From contig CP054184.1 of assembly GCA_015709715.1 (NCBI GenBank), forward strand, positions 2,589,001 through 2,653,000: a stretch of DNA of 64,000 nucleotides, read 5' to 3'. Below are positions 18,487 through 26,814 of this stretch, one piece after another; position 1 is the first letter of the stretch, and every line of letters begins with the position of its first letter. The notes under the pieces are model-generated. The model saw nothing but the letters and a program-made list of their open reading frames with translations. It was not told the DNA's origin and did not search any database. The position numbers and the translations under genes are program-made. Origin of the DNA: Nitrospira sp. (GTDB lineage Bacteria; Nitrospirota; Nitrospiria; Nitrospirales; Nitrospiraceae).

Positions 18487-20190
18487 CTACTCGATCAACA
18501 GCCGCCGGTCCGTATAGTCGGCGATCTGCGGATCCTGCGAGAGGAAGAGGATCGACCAGAGTTCGTCTTTCGCGCAGAGCCGCCGGAGGATGGTCTCGCG
18601 CGTGGCCGGCAGCATGTTGTGAAGGGTGCCGTCGAAGATCAGCAGCTGCGGGCGAGTCACGATGGCGCGCGCCACCAGCAATCGCAGGGTTTGGCTCAAC
18701 GACAGGGGCGACCGGTACCCTGAGATCCAGGTGTGCAACCCCTGCGGCAACGCGTCGATCTCCTTGTCGAGTTCCACGAAGTGAATCGCCCATTGCAGCT
18801 GCTCGTAGGCGATGTCCGCTCGGCCGAGGGTGATATTGTCTTCGACCGTGCCGTCCAAGAGCGTGGGGAGGGAATCCAGCACCACTCCTCGAACGCGACT
18901 GATCGATGCCCGCTGCACCTCGACCAAGTTCATCCCGTTGTACCGCACGAATCCGGCGGTCGGGGGGCGAAGGCCCGCCAACACCATCGCCAGTGCTGTC
19001 TTGGTATGGTTGGAGGCACAGAGCAGTGCGACCTTTTCCCCGGGTGCGACGTCCAGGCAAACGTTCTCAAAGAGGACGGCCCCGTCCGTCGCCTTGTCGG
19101 AGAGGTTGCGGCAGGTCAGGTGGATGCCGGATGAGCCGAACGCCGCTGCCGGCACCTCGGCCCTTGTTCCCTCATCCTCCGTGGGCAACGAAAAGACGGC
19201 CGCGATCTCACGGCAGGAGACAAACGCGAAAAACATCGCCACCATGCGCCGGGCCAGGGTGTCCATGTTCAGCAGGAGATTGCCCACCAGCACCTCGGCG
19301 GCGGCGAATTGTCCCACGGTCAATTGCCCGTCGACTACGAGCAGCCCCGCCGTGACGATGAGCCCGCTGTGGCCGGCGACCTGCCAAAGCGCTGCGGCCT
19401 TGTATTGACGGCCGGTCAACGTGTCGGACCGGCGCTGCCGGATCCTGGCGTAGATGCGCGTCAGTGCGTCGGTGCGCGTGAGCAGGTAGGGGCTCTCTCC
19501 TGCCGCCCGCAGATGGGGGAGGTTGTGAGCGATGTTTTGAATCCACCCGAAGATCTCATAATGCAGGCGCGACATCTCCAGCGTGATGAAGAAGCCTCCG
19601 CGGCCGAATATGGTGAGCAATCCCACGAATCCAAGCAACAGCACCAGGATATAGACCACGAAGAGCGGATGGAACAGGATGAGCATGGTGATACCGATGG
19701 TGCCGACCACGGCGACGTTGAAGAGGTCCGCCACCATGGCCACCAGTGCGCGCGTCAGCAGGTCCGCTTCCATGAAGCGATGGGCCTGTTGAGGGTGGAA
19801 GGTATCGTCGCGCAGGCGGGGCAGGAGCAGCGTGAAGGCGAGGGCAATGCGGGTATAGAGCCGTTGCTGGAATGTCTCTACGGCGCGCGCTTGGAGCACG
19901 CGAAACGCGGCCACGCCGGTCAGGGAACTGGCCACGAAGAGGGTCAACGTGAAGATCATGCGCGGCTCCATGGCGAAGGAGAACGTGCTGACCAATTCTT
20001 GAACGGCAATGGGTACGCAGAGGAGGAAAAGTCCGATGCCGACGGCATAGGTCGCAATGATGCCCAACATCTCTCGCTCAGCCTTCAGAAGGAAGCCGAC
20101 GTGCGTTAGGATGTCGCGAAGGACGTCGACGAGACGGTATTGAGGGAAGGTATCGTGGTCTGAGGTAATGGTGGTGTTGGGAAGGGCCAC
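18487..20190 (-). CDS. ABC exporter-like fusion protein with decayed ATPase motifs
   Basis: A 567-residue protein laid out like an ABC exporter half: membrane domain (about 40-330, five to six helices) and nucleotide-binding domain (about 355-567). Every catalytic motif is altered. Walker A reads CASNHTKT (391-398), keeping Lys-Thr but none of the glycines; the Q-loop Gln is D439; the signature LSGGQ is LSLSQ (496-500); Walker B keeps D520 but the catalytic Glu is G521; the switch His is Q552. Fold-level motifs such as LLDGTVEDNI are kept and the frame is intact, so it is not simple decay. It probably does not hydrolyse ATP normally and may have a structural or regulatory role. The start is GTG 20190 with AGGAG seven bases upstream. 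Confidence 0.85.
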   Translation of the reverse strand: MALPNTTITSDHDTFPQYRLVDVLRDILTHVGFLLKAEREMLGIIATYAVGIGLFLLCVPIAVQELVSTFSFAMEPRMIFTLTLFVASSLTGVAAFRVLQARAVETFQQRLYTRIALAFTLLLPRLRDDTFHPQQAHRFMEADLLTRALVAMVADLFNVAVVGTIGITMLILFHPLFVVYILVLLLGFVGLLTIFGRGGFFITLEMSRLHYEIFGWIQNIAHNLPHLRAAGESPYLLTRTDALTRIYARIRQRRSDTLTGRQYKAAALWQVAGHSGLIVTAGLLVVDGQLTVGQFAAAEVLVGNLLLNMDTLARRMVAMFFAFVSCREIAAVFSLPTEDEGTRAEVPAAAFGSSGIHLTCRNLSDKATDGAVLFENVCLDVAPGEKVALLCASNHTKTALAMVLAGLRPPTAGFVRYNGMNLVEVQRASISRVRGVVLDSLPTLLDGTVEDNITLGRADIAYEQLQWAIHFVELDKEIDALPQGLHTWISGYRSPLSLSQTLRLLVARAIVTRPQLLIFDGTLHNMLPATRETILRRLCAKDELWSILFLSQDPQIADYTDRRLLIE

Positions 20191-20196
20191 GCAAGC

Positions 20197-20226
20197 ACTC
20201 CTACTGTGCGATGTGCCAGTAGGAGT
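20197..20226 (-). promoter_or_regulatory. mRNA hairpin covering the ribosome binding site of the ABC-like gene
   Basis: Perfect 10-base inverted repeat, arms 20197-20206 and 20217-20226, with a 10-base loop. Read on the minus strand, the downstream arm contains the AGGAG Shine-Dalgarno (20198-20202) seven bases before the GTG start. The hairpin would block ribosome access unless melted. Confidence 0.55.
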
Positions 20227-20383
20227 TATCAGCCGTCCATGTGCATCGTGGACCGGCGGTTCTCGGTGAACTCCATCACCTGTTGAAGCGGCTGTCGATG
20301 GCGGGAGTCTAGACCGAGTCTCGCCCGTCCGTCAACCAGACGAGAGTTTCCCGACGGCTCCCCTGGCGGACCGCTTCAGGTCG

Positions 20384-21112
20384 TTATAGGAACAGAGACT
20401 TTGCAATCAGCGCGAGGCCGGAGAAAAAGAGGAAGGTTGCAAAGCTGGTTCGGTACCGCGCGCTATCGAGGCGACCGTATAAAAAGCGATCGCTCAAGAG
20501 GAACGTGCCGACCCCCAGCGCCATGTAGGCCGTGGCTGTGGTGGACAGGATGGCGGCAGGGCCCAATGAGAGCCCCAAGGTGATGAGTTGGAACAAGGCG
20601 AAGGTGCCGTAAGCGGCGGCCGTCGTGGCGCGCGTGCGGTCCTTCTCATAGTGGCGAGTGTGGATGATGGCGGTCAAGAGCGAGCCGCCCAGGTTGGTCA
20701 GGCCGTGAACGATCCCCATTACCATGAAATAGATCCGTTCCCACCGGACGAACGATTCGATCCATTGATTGAACGGCCCGTAGACGCTCTTCAGCGCTGC
20801 GACAATCAAGAAGAGCCCGACCAAGCCGCCGATGTTCAAGCGGAACTTCGCCACCAACAGGAGGCACAGGATGACGCCCGGAATCGTAAGGGTAAGGATT
20901 TGCCGGTAGAAAGGCCGGTCCACATGCCGTGTGTCCTTCGCCACTTGCAGGATATTGATGGTGAGCGAGATCGGCAACAAGATCGTGAGGACCGTGAGGA
21001 ACTCATGCCCCAGGACGAGCAGAATGGGGGTGCCGAACAAGAGCACCCCGACGCCGAAGAGCGACTGAATCGTCGCGGTGAGAAGGACGGTGGCCAGAAT
21101 GTCCCACTGCAT
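20384..21112 (-). CDS. TauE/SafE family membrane transporter
   Basis: A 242-residue protein with about seven to eight hydrophobic helices and the TauE/SafE style: FGVGVLLFGTPILLVLGHEF in the first repeat and GIVHGLTNLGGSLLTAI in the second, the family's two-fold repeat. Members export sulfite, sulfoacetate or other small organic anions. Substrate unknown here. It ends with SLFL and starts eight bases after the stop of the secreted-protein gene upstream, so the two form an operon. Confidence 0.85.
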   Translation of the reverse strand: MQWDILATVLLTATIQSLFGVGVLLFGTPILLVLGHEFLTVLTILLPISLTINILQVAKDTRHVDRPFYRQILTLTIPGVILCLLLVAKFRLNIGGLVGLFLIVAALKSVYGPFNQWIESFVRWERIYFMVMGIVHGLTNLGGSLLTAIIHTRHYEKDRTRATTAAAYGTFALFQLITLGLSLGPAAILSTTATAYMALGVGTFLLSDRFLYGRLDSARYRTSFATFLFFSGLALIAKSLFL

Positions 21113-21119
21113 AAGGAGC

Positions 21120-21689
21120 CTAGCGGGGTGATTCAGAAACCGTGGCGTCCGCCGCCGCGATGGTAAAGCGCATGGTGCCCATCAGGCTCATCTCGTTAAC
21201 CTCTTCGCCGGCGTGAATTTCGACCCTGTAGCGTCCCGGCCGCCAGTCACCCTGAGTGGGAAACAACTTCAGGTAGCCCGTGTGGTCCTCAAGGGCGATG
21301 AACATGGCGTCTTCCGCAACGAGGGCGGTGGTTTCAAGGCCGGCGACCTGCTCGGGGTAGCAGCGCCCGAAGATTTGGAAAGATTGGTAATGCTGGTGGA
21401 GTTCGAACACGATGAAGACCGGCTTGGAGCCGGACGGAAACCGTTGGGTGGGTTTGACCGGCACGATCTCATGGGTTCGCTGGAACCCCAGTTCCTCTTC
21501 GAATCCCTCCGCGAGCACGATGGAGCGAAACATCCCTTCCGGAGGCGCATCGAAGTTGTAGGGTTTGGTGTGCTCCGGGCGGTTCTGGTATTCCGGGATC
21601 GGGACATTACGGGTGAGCGGAAGGTCTTCCGCCTGAAGCAGAGAGGGAAGCAGCAGGAACACACACAGCAGCCCGCAGGGTGGCCTCAT
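21120..21689 (-). CDS. Secreted protein of unknown function
   Basis: A protein of 189 residues with a clear signal peptide from the internal Met (MRPPCGLLCVFLLLPSLLQA-EDL). The longer open frame adds 12 residues without a reason. The mature part contains a strand-rich segment (FIVFELHQHYQSFQIFGRC, then RPGRYRVEIHAGEEV) that resembles a small beta-sandwich, possibly a ligand- or polymer-binding domain. Two Cys residues. It lies eight bases before the TauE-like gene and probably works in the periplasm with it. Confidence 0.7.
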   Translation of the reverse strand: MRPPCGLLCVFLLLPSLLQAEDLPLTRNVPIPEYQNRPEHTKPYNFDAPPEGMFRSIVLAEGFEEELGFQRTHEIVPVKPTQRFPSGSKPVFIVFELHQHYQSFQIFGRCYPEQVAGLETTALVAEDAMFIALEDHTGYLKLFPTQGDWRPGRYRVEIHAGEEVNEMSLMGTMRFTIAAADATVSESPR

Positions 21690-21817
21690 ACCGCCTTGGT
21701 ACACTCCCTCGATCAGGCCTGTCAAGAAACCCGTTTCGTCGGATCAGAGGCCCTAGTCGAGTTGCGGGGGAAATTTCCTTCCTGTTAGAATTTCGCCTTT
21801 CCTAGAGGGGGGATGGA

Positions 21818-23296
21818 ATGGATCAACAACTCATGACGAAGCCCGATGACCTTGACGCCTTGCCCCAGCCGCTCGGGGAGTATAAGCCGGTCGATCACTG
21901 GCAGTCCCACATCAATGTCTTGTTCTATCAATTGCGAGGCGACCAGCAGCGTAATTTCTATCAGACCTTCGCTTCGGCCGACTATCGCCTCGCCCATGCG
22001 TTGGCTGCGGACTATTATGAGCAGGTCACCAAGCGCGACAAGAAAGTCGCCGCGAAACGAGCGTCGTCCCCCGCTGCCGAGCCCTCGAAGGAGCCGGCTT
22101 CGCCGCCTCAATTGACCGTGATGGAATGGGGGCCCACCAACGGGAACCTGGCCGCCTGTTTTCTGAGCCATCTTCAGTGTCTCGATCAGGGGGGCACGGT
22201 GTATCCGCGAGTGCGCTACGTGCTGGTGGATTCTCAGGCCCATGCGTTGGAACTGGCGCGTGCCCATCCGGACCTCGTTCCCCATATAGGCCGGGTCGAG
22301 ACCCTCTGTGCCGATGTAAGCAATCTAGCTACAGTCGCGGACGGCACGGTGGATCGCATTTTCTGCAATGAGTTGTGGAACGAATTGTCGACGAAGCTGT
22401 TGGTCAAGAAGGCCGGTGAGTTTGAGGAGGAACATCTCCGCCCGAATCTCAGCGAACGCAAGGCGCTGTCGATCGCTGATTGGTCGGGATTTCTGCGGGC
22501 CTTCGAGGCTAAGGATGTCGAGCGACTCAAGCAGTTTCCGCCCTTTCTCGACGATCTGATCTGGGAGCGTGAATACCATAAGGTGGACTGGAAGGAGGTC
22601 CCCTATCGCAAGACGATCACCGAGTTCATGAAGGGCATCGACGACGAAGTCTTGATGCCGGTGAATCTAGGCGCCTGTGCCTCCATCAAGGAAGCGAAGC
22701 GGCTGCTGGCGTCCGACGCGGTGGGATTCAGCAGTTTCGACGCCGGAACGGCGGATATGCAGGTCCTCCAGGACCCGGACAAACCCTGTTATGGACAGTT
22801 CGGCGGCCAATACAGCTTCATGGTGAATCTGGCCTTGATCCAGGCTGTGGCCAAACACATGGGGATCAATACCTCCACGATCGAGACCCAGCGAGAGTTT
22901 GTGGGGAGCCGGCTGAACACCAACGTGATGACGCTCATGGATCTCTTGGCCTGTCATCCGATGGTCGGCTCCAAGGTCCAACCGTGGGAGTTGGATCGAT
23001 TGACCCTGCAAACCATCCGTGCCCTCAACGAAACGTACGAGAGTCCCTACCAGCGCAAGATCGAGTTCCCGCTGCGCAGCGAAATGCCCGCAGAAGAGCG
23101 AGAAACGGCGCAGGGGATTCTCTTGTCGCTTAAGCCAAGCGGCATTCCTGACACCATTGCGTATGTGACCGAGGAGGAATTGAGTCAGGCGCAACCGGAG
23201 TTGGAAAAGCTAGGGTATGAACGCGAGGCATGGCTGATGGCACTCGGGGCGCCTCCCAGCCCCATCGAGTATTACCATTTCTCCTTCCGTCCGTAA
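21818..23296 (+). CDS. SAM-dependent methyltransferase-like protein (possibly MidA/NDUFAF7 family)
   Basis: A 492-residue cytosolic protein. It has a Rossmann-like start LTVMEWGPTNGNLAACFL (a GxGxGxL-type SAM loop in which the glycines are partly replaced), followed by RYVLVDSQAHALELA with an acidic residue at the end of strand 2, and FCNELWNELSTKLLVKK, similar to the NE motif of MidA/NDUFAF7. The domain order fits that family, but similarity is moderate and the SAM loop is unusual, so the assignment is tentative. NDUFAF7 methylates an arginine in a respiratory complex I subunit. GAGGGGGG-type Shine-Dalgarno just upstream. Confidence 0.55.
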   Translation: MDQQLMTKPDDLDALPQPLGEYKPVDHWQSHINVLFYQLRGDQQRNFYQTFASADYRLAHALAADYYEQVTKRDKKVAAKRASSPAAEPSKEPASPPQLTVMEWGPTNGNLAACFLSHLQCLDQGGTVYPRVRYVLVDSQAHALELARAHPDLVPHIGRVETLCADVSNLATVADGTVDRIFCNELWNELSTKLLVKKAGEFEEEHLRPNLSERKALSIADWSGFLRAFEAKDVERLKQFPPFLDDLIWEREYHKVDWKEVPYRKTITEFMKGIDDEVLMPVNLGACASIKEAKRLLASDAVGFSSFDAGTADMQVLQDPDKPCYGQFGGQYSFMVNLALIQAVAKHMGINTSTIETQREFVGSRLNTNVMTLMDLLACHPMVGSKVQPWELDRLTLQTIRALNETYESPYQRKIEFPLRSEMPAEERETAQGILLSLKPSGIPDTIAYVTEEELSQAQPELEKLGYEREAWLMALGAPPSPIEYYHFSFRP

Positions 23297-23574
23297 GGCC
23301 TCCTGCCTAACGAACGGCGCGAAGGTGTCGCTCCCATGCCGCGGAAAATGCGGGAGAAAGAGCTTGACTAATCAAGTTCGTTTCTATAGCCTTTCCCGCG
23401 ATTTCTGAAGGGAGACTCGTCGGCCGCCACCATGGCGTCGAAAGCGATGAGGTACGGTATCCCGGTCCCGGTCATCACAGACGCCTTTCTCCACGATAGC
23501 GGTTGCGGGGTGCAAGTGCCTGACCGTGCGTCGTGCGAATAATCGCACAGCTGTAACAAGGAGCATACAGTACC

Positions 23575-23859
23575 ATGTTTGGTTCGTTCGGCTGGATGGA
23601 ACTGCTGCTGATTCTCATCATCGTGCTGATCATTTTCGGTGCGGGCAAGATTCCGCAACTCGGCGAGGGATTGGGCAAAGCCATCAAGGGGTTCAAGAAG
23701 TCGGTGCATGAACCGGATGCCATCGATGTCACGGCGTCGGAGGCCGATTCGCCGACTCCCCAGCCGACGGCACAAATCCAGCAAGCCGGACAGCCGGCTG
23801 CACCGCCGCCTCCGCAGCAGGCTGCAGCGGCTCCACCGCCACGGGAGACGCAGGGGTAA
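23575..23859 (+). CDS. TatA/TatE-type twin-arginine translocase subunit
   Basis: A 94-residue protein: short N terminus, one membrane helix (about 7-23, [18 protein letters not shown]), the hinge [22 protein letters not shown] amphipathic helix, then a Pro/Gln/Ala-rich tail of about 40 residues. This is the TatA architecture for proton-driven export of folded proteins. No tatC is in the window. A second tatA-like gene follows 90 bases later. Confidence 0.9.
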   Translation: MFGSFGWMELLLILIIVLIIFGAGKIPQLGEGLGKAIKGFKKSVHEPDAIDVTASEADSPTPQPTAQIQQAGQPAAPPPPQQAAAAPPPRETQG

Positions 23860-23948
23860 CTTGCGGGACTGAGAAAGCACACTGAAGACCGAGAGGCGCG
23901 GCAGCGGGTCGCCCCTCCTTCAGCAGAATCGTCTCAGCAGGAAACACC

Positions 23949-24248
23949 ATGTTCGGTCTTGGCGCCGGCGAAATTCTCATCATTCTGGTGATCGCGTTTC
24001 TGTTGTTCGGGCCGAAACAGTTGCCCGAGATCGGTCGTCAGGTCGGGAAAGCCGTGAAGGGTTTCAAGGAAACGGCCGACGACCTCAAGAAGACGGTTGA
24101 GCCGGAGCTCAACATGATTCAGCAGGAAATGAAGATGGTGGAGCAGGATTTCGAGGCGTCGATGAAAGAAGCGGAAGAAGAAATCAACCACGCAACGTCG
24201 GGTGCGGAGCGCGCGGCAGAAGAATCGGGCCTGCCCAAGCAGGCCTAG
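23949..24248 (+). CDS. TatA/TatB-type twin-arginine translocase subunit
   Basis: A 99-residue protein with helix GEILIILVIAFLLFGPKQLPEIGRQVGKAVKGFKE and a longer charged coiled-coil tail than its neighbour (TVEPELNMIQQEMKMVEQDF). The FGPKQLPE hinge suits TatA, while the acidic helical tail is more TatB-like. In many bacteria the two paralogues share or divide these roles; sequence alone does not decide. Confidence 0.88.
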   Translation: MFGLGAGEILIILVIAFLLFGPKQLPEIGRQVGKAVKGFKETADDLKKTVEPELNMIQQEMKMVEQDFEASMKEAEEEINHATSGAERAAEESGLPKQA

Positions 24249-24501
24249 GATCAGTTCATTGACCGCTCTGCGACTGTGAAGGGAGGTGAAGGCCGTAAGA
24301 TGACAACATGCTTGGTGGGGTGGCGTTCGTCTCGGGATTGGGACGGGCAGCGGAGCCGGATGGTGGGCACCATCAGGTCTGGCCGACACCGCACCAGACA
24401 AGATTTGTAGCTTCATAGTGCAATAGCGGTTGGATGTACATGCGGCGCCCTGCGTGCATGGGTACACAACGGGTTGCCATCCAATTCACAGGAGGAACGC
24501 T

Positions 24502-26172
24502 ATGAAACGCATCCATGGACGGATGAGATGGGGTCGATTGGCTGCCATCTTTGGCGCTGCAGTGGTTTCGGCGCTGCAGTGTCTGACGGTCCCGGCCTTT
24601 GCCGGATTTGAACTGCCCCCGGGCGAACGTATCACCAACCTTCCCGCCATTCCTCGCAACATGCCACAAAAGGAAGCGTACGAAATTTACGATCCGGTCA
24701 TCGGACGCAATTTCGACGTGAAGAATCTCTGGATGCGCGCCGACCTGCGCGTGCGGCCGGAAATGCGGAACAACGGCTGCTTCGGTATGGCGATGAACGC
24801 CAACGGCTCCTGTAATACGTTCGGAACCAGGGGTAACGCCGCGGGTGGCGGAAACAAGGGTAACGACTTCTTCGTGCAGCAATGGATGCGCTTGGGCATT
24901 GGGTATGACCTGTCGCCGGATGTGAACTTCTACCTGGAAATCATCGACAGTGCTACCTGGGGCGGTAACGGTACCGCGACGAACGCGGGTAACGGCGGCG
25001 ACCCCTTGAACCACAACTGTTCGGCCACCGCCACCGGTTCCTGCCGTCTGGGCGTGCGCGCGGCCTACATGTTGGTGAGGAACCTCGCCGATATTCAGGG
25101 CTTGAGCATGAAGGTCGGTCGTCAGTATGTGATATTCGGCAACCACTCGTTGTTCGGCCACTTCGACTGGGCGAACACCGGCTATTCCCATGACGGTGTG
25201 ATGTTCGCCTACCAGACCAAGAATTGGGACAGCTACTTCGGTTGGTTCAGAAATTCTGAGTCTGATCTCAACCAGGCGGCGGCCGTGGGCAGCGGATCCG
25301 GAAACATCGCCGGCAATGCGAGCGGCAGTGATGCCAACCGCGATGCGGACATGTTCATTTTTTATAACCAGATCAAGGTGGTTCCGGGCATGATTATCGA
25401 GCCGTTCTATGTGTATTACAAGAACAACTACGGCTCTTCTGCCACGGCGGGTGTCGGGAATCAAGCGTTCGGCTTGGGCACCGCGAAGCATGCCAACCAG
25501 ACTCGGCACATGATCGGTAACCGAATCGAGATCCGCAAGGGTGGATTCGACTTCAGCAACGAAATCGCCTGGCAGTTCGGTCAGATGGGACAGGCCGGAG
25601 CCTGCGCCGGAGACCAGAAGTGTTTGCACATCAATGCTTGGGCGACCAGGAACTGGATCGGCTATACGTTCTATGATACGGCTTGGAAGACGCGTATCGC
25701 GTTCAACTTCGACTACGCCTCCGGCGACGGTCGGAATAACACCTGCGGTGCGACCCCTGGGTCTTGTAGCACCGCCAACACGTTTGAAAACTTCTTCCCG
25801 ACCAACCACATCCACATGGGGTATATGGATGTGCAGGCTTGGAAGAACATGCTATCTCCCTCGGTCAACCTGCAGGCCCGTCCAACGGCTCGCGACCACA
25901 TTGAGCTGTGGTACACGAACTTGAACTTGGCCAGTTCGAAGGACTGCTGGTATCGAGGTGCGCAGGGCTGTTACGTGCTCTCCAACGCCAACAACACGAA
26001 GACCCACATCGGTGACGAAATCGACGTGGCCTACACCAGAATGTTCGCCGACGGCAAGGTGGCCCTGCAGGCCGCCTACGGCACGATTTTCAGCGGCGGC
26101 TATCTGACGAGCACGTTGAATCAGCAGGTCAACCAACACTGGGCCTACATGTCACTGTGGATGAACTTCTAA
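24502..26172 (+). CDS. Outer-membrane beta-barrel porin (alginate-export type)
   Basis: A 556-residue protein with signal peptide (to about residue 35, VPAFA-GFE). The mature protein is rich in alternating aromatic and polar residues, repeated Asn/Gly/Thr turns and ends WAYMSLWMNF with a C-terminal Phe, all typical of outer-membrane barrels. It has the WMRADLRVRPEMR start seen in alginate_exp-type porins, which are common in Nitrospira. ATG 24502 follows AGGAGGAACGCT; the open frame from 24430 includes non-coding leader. Six Cys suggest disulfides in loops. The solute is unknown. Confidence 0.82.
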   Translation: MKRIHGRMRWGRLAAIFGAAVVSALQCLTVPAFAGFELPPGERITNLPAIPRNMPQKEAYEIYDPVIGRNFDVKNLWMRADLRVRPEMRNNGCFGMAMNANGSCNTFGTRGNAAGGGNKGNDFFVQQWMRLGIGYDLSPDVNFYLEIIDSATWGGNGTATNAGNGGDPLNHNCSATATGSCRLGVRAAYMLVRNLADIQGLSMKVGRQYVIFGNHSLFGHFDWANTGYSHDGVMFAYQTKNWDSYFGWFRNSESDLNQAAAVGSGSGNIAGNASGSDANRDADMFIFYNQIKVVPGMIIEPFYVYYKNNYGSSATAGVGNQAFGLGTAKHANQTRHMIGNRIEIRKGGFDFSNEIAWQFGQMGQAGACAGDQKCLHINAWATRNWIGYTFYDTAWKTRIAFNFDYASGDGRNNTCGATPGSCSTANTFENFFPTNHIHMGYMDVQAWKNMLSPSVNLQARPTARDHIELWYTNLNLASSKDCWYRGAQGCYVLSNANNTKTHIGDEIDVAYTRMFADGKVALQAAYGTIFSGGYLTSTLNQQVNQHWAYMSLWMNF

Positions 26173-26246
26173 GCATGCGCGAAGCGTGACACGTCAGGCA
26201 ACAAGGCGAGGCCGTTCCTGGCGATGAACAGAAAAGGAGACACGCA

Positions 26247-26675
26247 ATGAAGACACTCATGTTCGTAACGCTGAGCGTGGCAGCGTTTGCGATCGGCAGC
26301 GGGCCGGTCGTGGCGCAGGCCCAGGTGGCGGATGCGATTCAAGCGGTGAACGATGCCATCGTCGAGTTGACCGACGCACCGGCACTCGGCAGGCGGACCA
26401 CCGTCGATGTGACGAAGCGTTGGGGGGCTGATCGATCGGTCATCGACAGCGCCACGGCGAAATTGCAGGATGGACTCAGTAAAGCCCAGTCAGGCGGCGT
26501 CGGCGCCGATGCCATGCGTCAACTGAAGATGGCGGTGGATTACGGCAAGGCGCGCTTGCACAAGGAGGCTCGCTTGTCGGCCCAAGGCGCGCTGTATTAT
26601 CTCTGTCAAGCCAATCAGAGCCAGGGGCCAGGCTGCGACACCGTGCCGAAGTACGGCAGCTACACTGCCCCATAG
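26247..26675 (+). CDS. Small secreted helical protein of unknown function
   Basis: A 142-residue protein with signal peptide (to about residue 25, VAQA-QVA). The mature part is mostly helical with heptad-like spacing (AIQAVNDAIVELTDAP, AMRQLKMAVDYGKARLHKEA) and a C-terminal pair of Cys (YLCQANQ, GCDTVPK) that could form a disulfide. Not recognised as a known family. It follows the porin by 75 bases, has its own GGAG ribosome site, and is closed by a terminator, so it likely shares the porin transcript. Confidence 0.7.
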   Translation: MKTLMFVTLSVAAFAIGSGPVVAQAQVADAIQAVNDAIVELTDAPALGRRTTVDVTKRWGADRSVIDSATAKLQDGLSKAQSGGVGADAMRQLKMAVDYGKARLHKEARLSAQGALYYLCQANQSQGPGCDTVPKYGSYTAP

Positions 26676-26724
26676 GCGATTCATTTCGGGTTCGTGAGGG
26701 GCAACCCCCGCACGTCCCACATGG

Positions 26725-26758
26725 GCCCCGCCGAGTGATCCTCGGCGGGGCTTCTTAT
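26725..26758 (+). terminator. Intrinsic terminator after the porin/secreted-protein genes
   Basis: Perfect 11-base stem GCCCCGCCGAG / CTCGGCGGGGC (26725-26735 and 26741-26751) with a five-base loop, followed by TTCTTATT. It separates the porin unit from recQ. Confidence 0.8.
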
Positions 26759-26814
26759 TCCATGCCTCCGCTGGATCTCGCGCCGATGCCCCCACACGAG
26801 GCGAGTCCGATGTC

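Noticed and set aside
19309-20109. Plus-strand frame of 266 codons opposite the ABC-like gene
   Set aside because: No start site and charge-rich antisense composition, while the minus frame carries a coherent transporter fold.
24443-24480. Imperfect TGTAC/GTACA repeat before the porin gene
   Set aside because: The arms need a two-base bulge and no T-run or ribosome site is covered; too weak to call a riboswitch or terminator.
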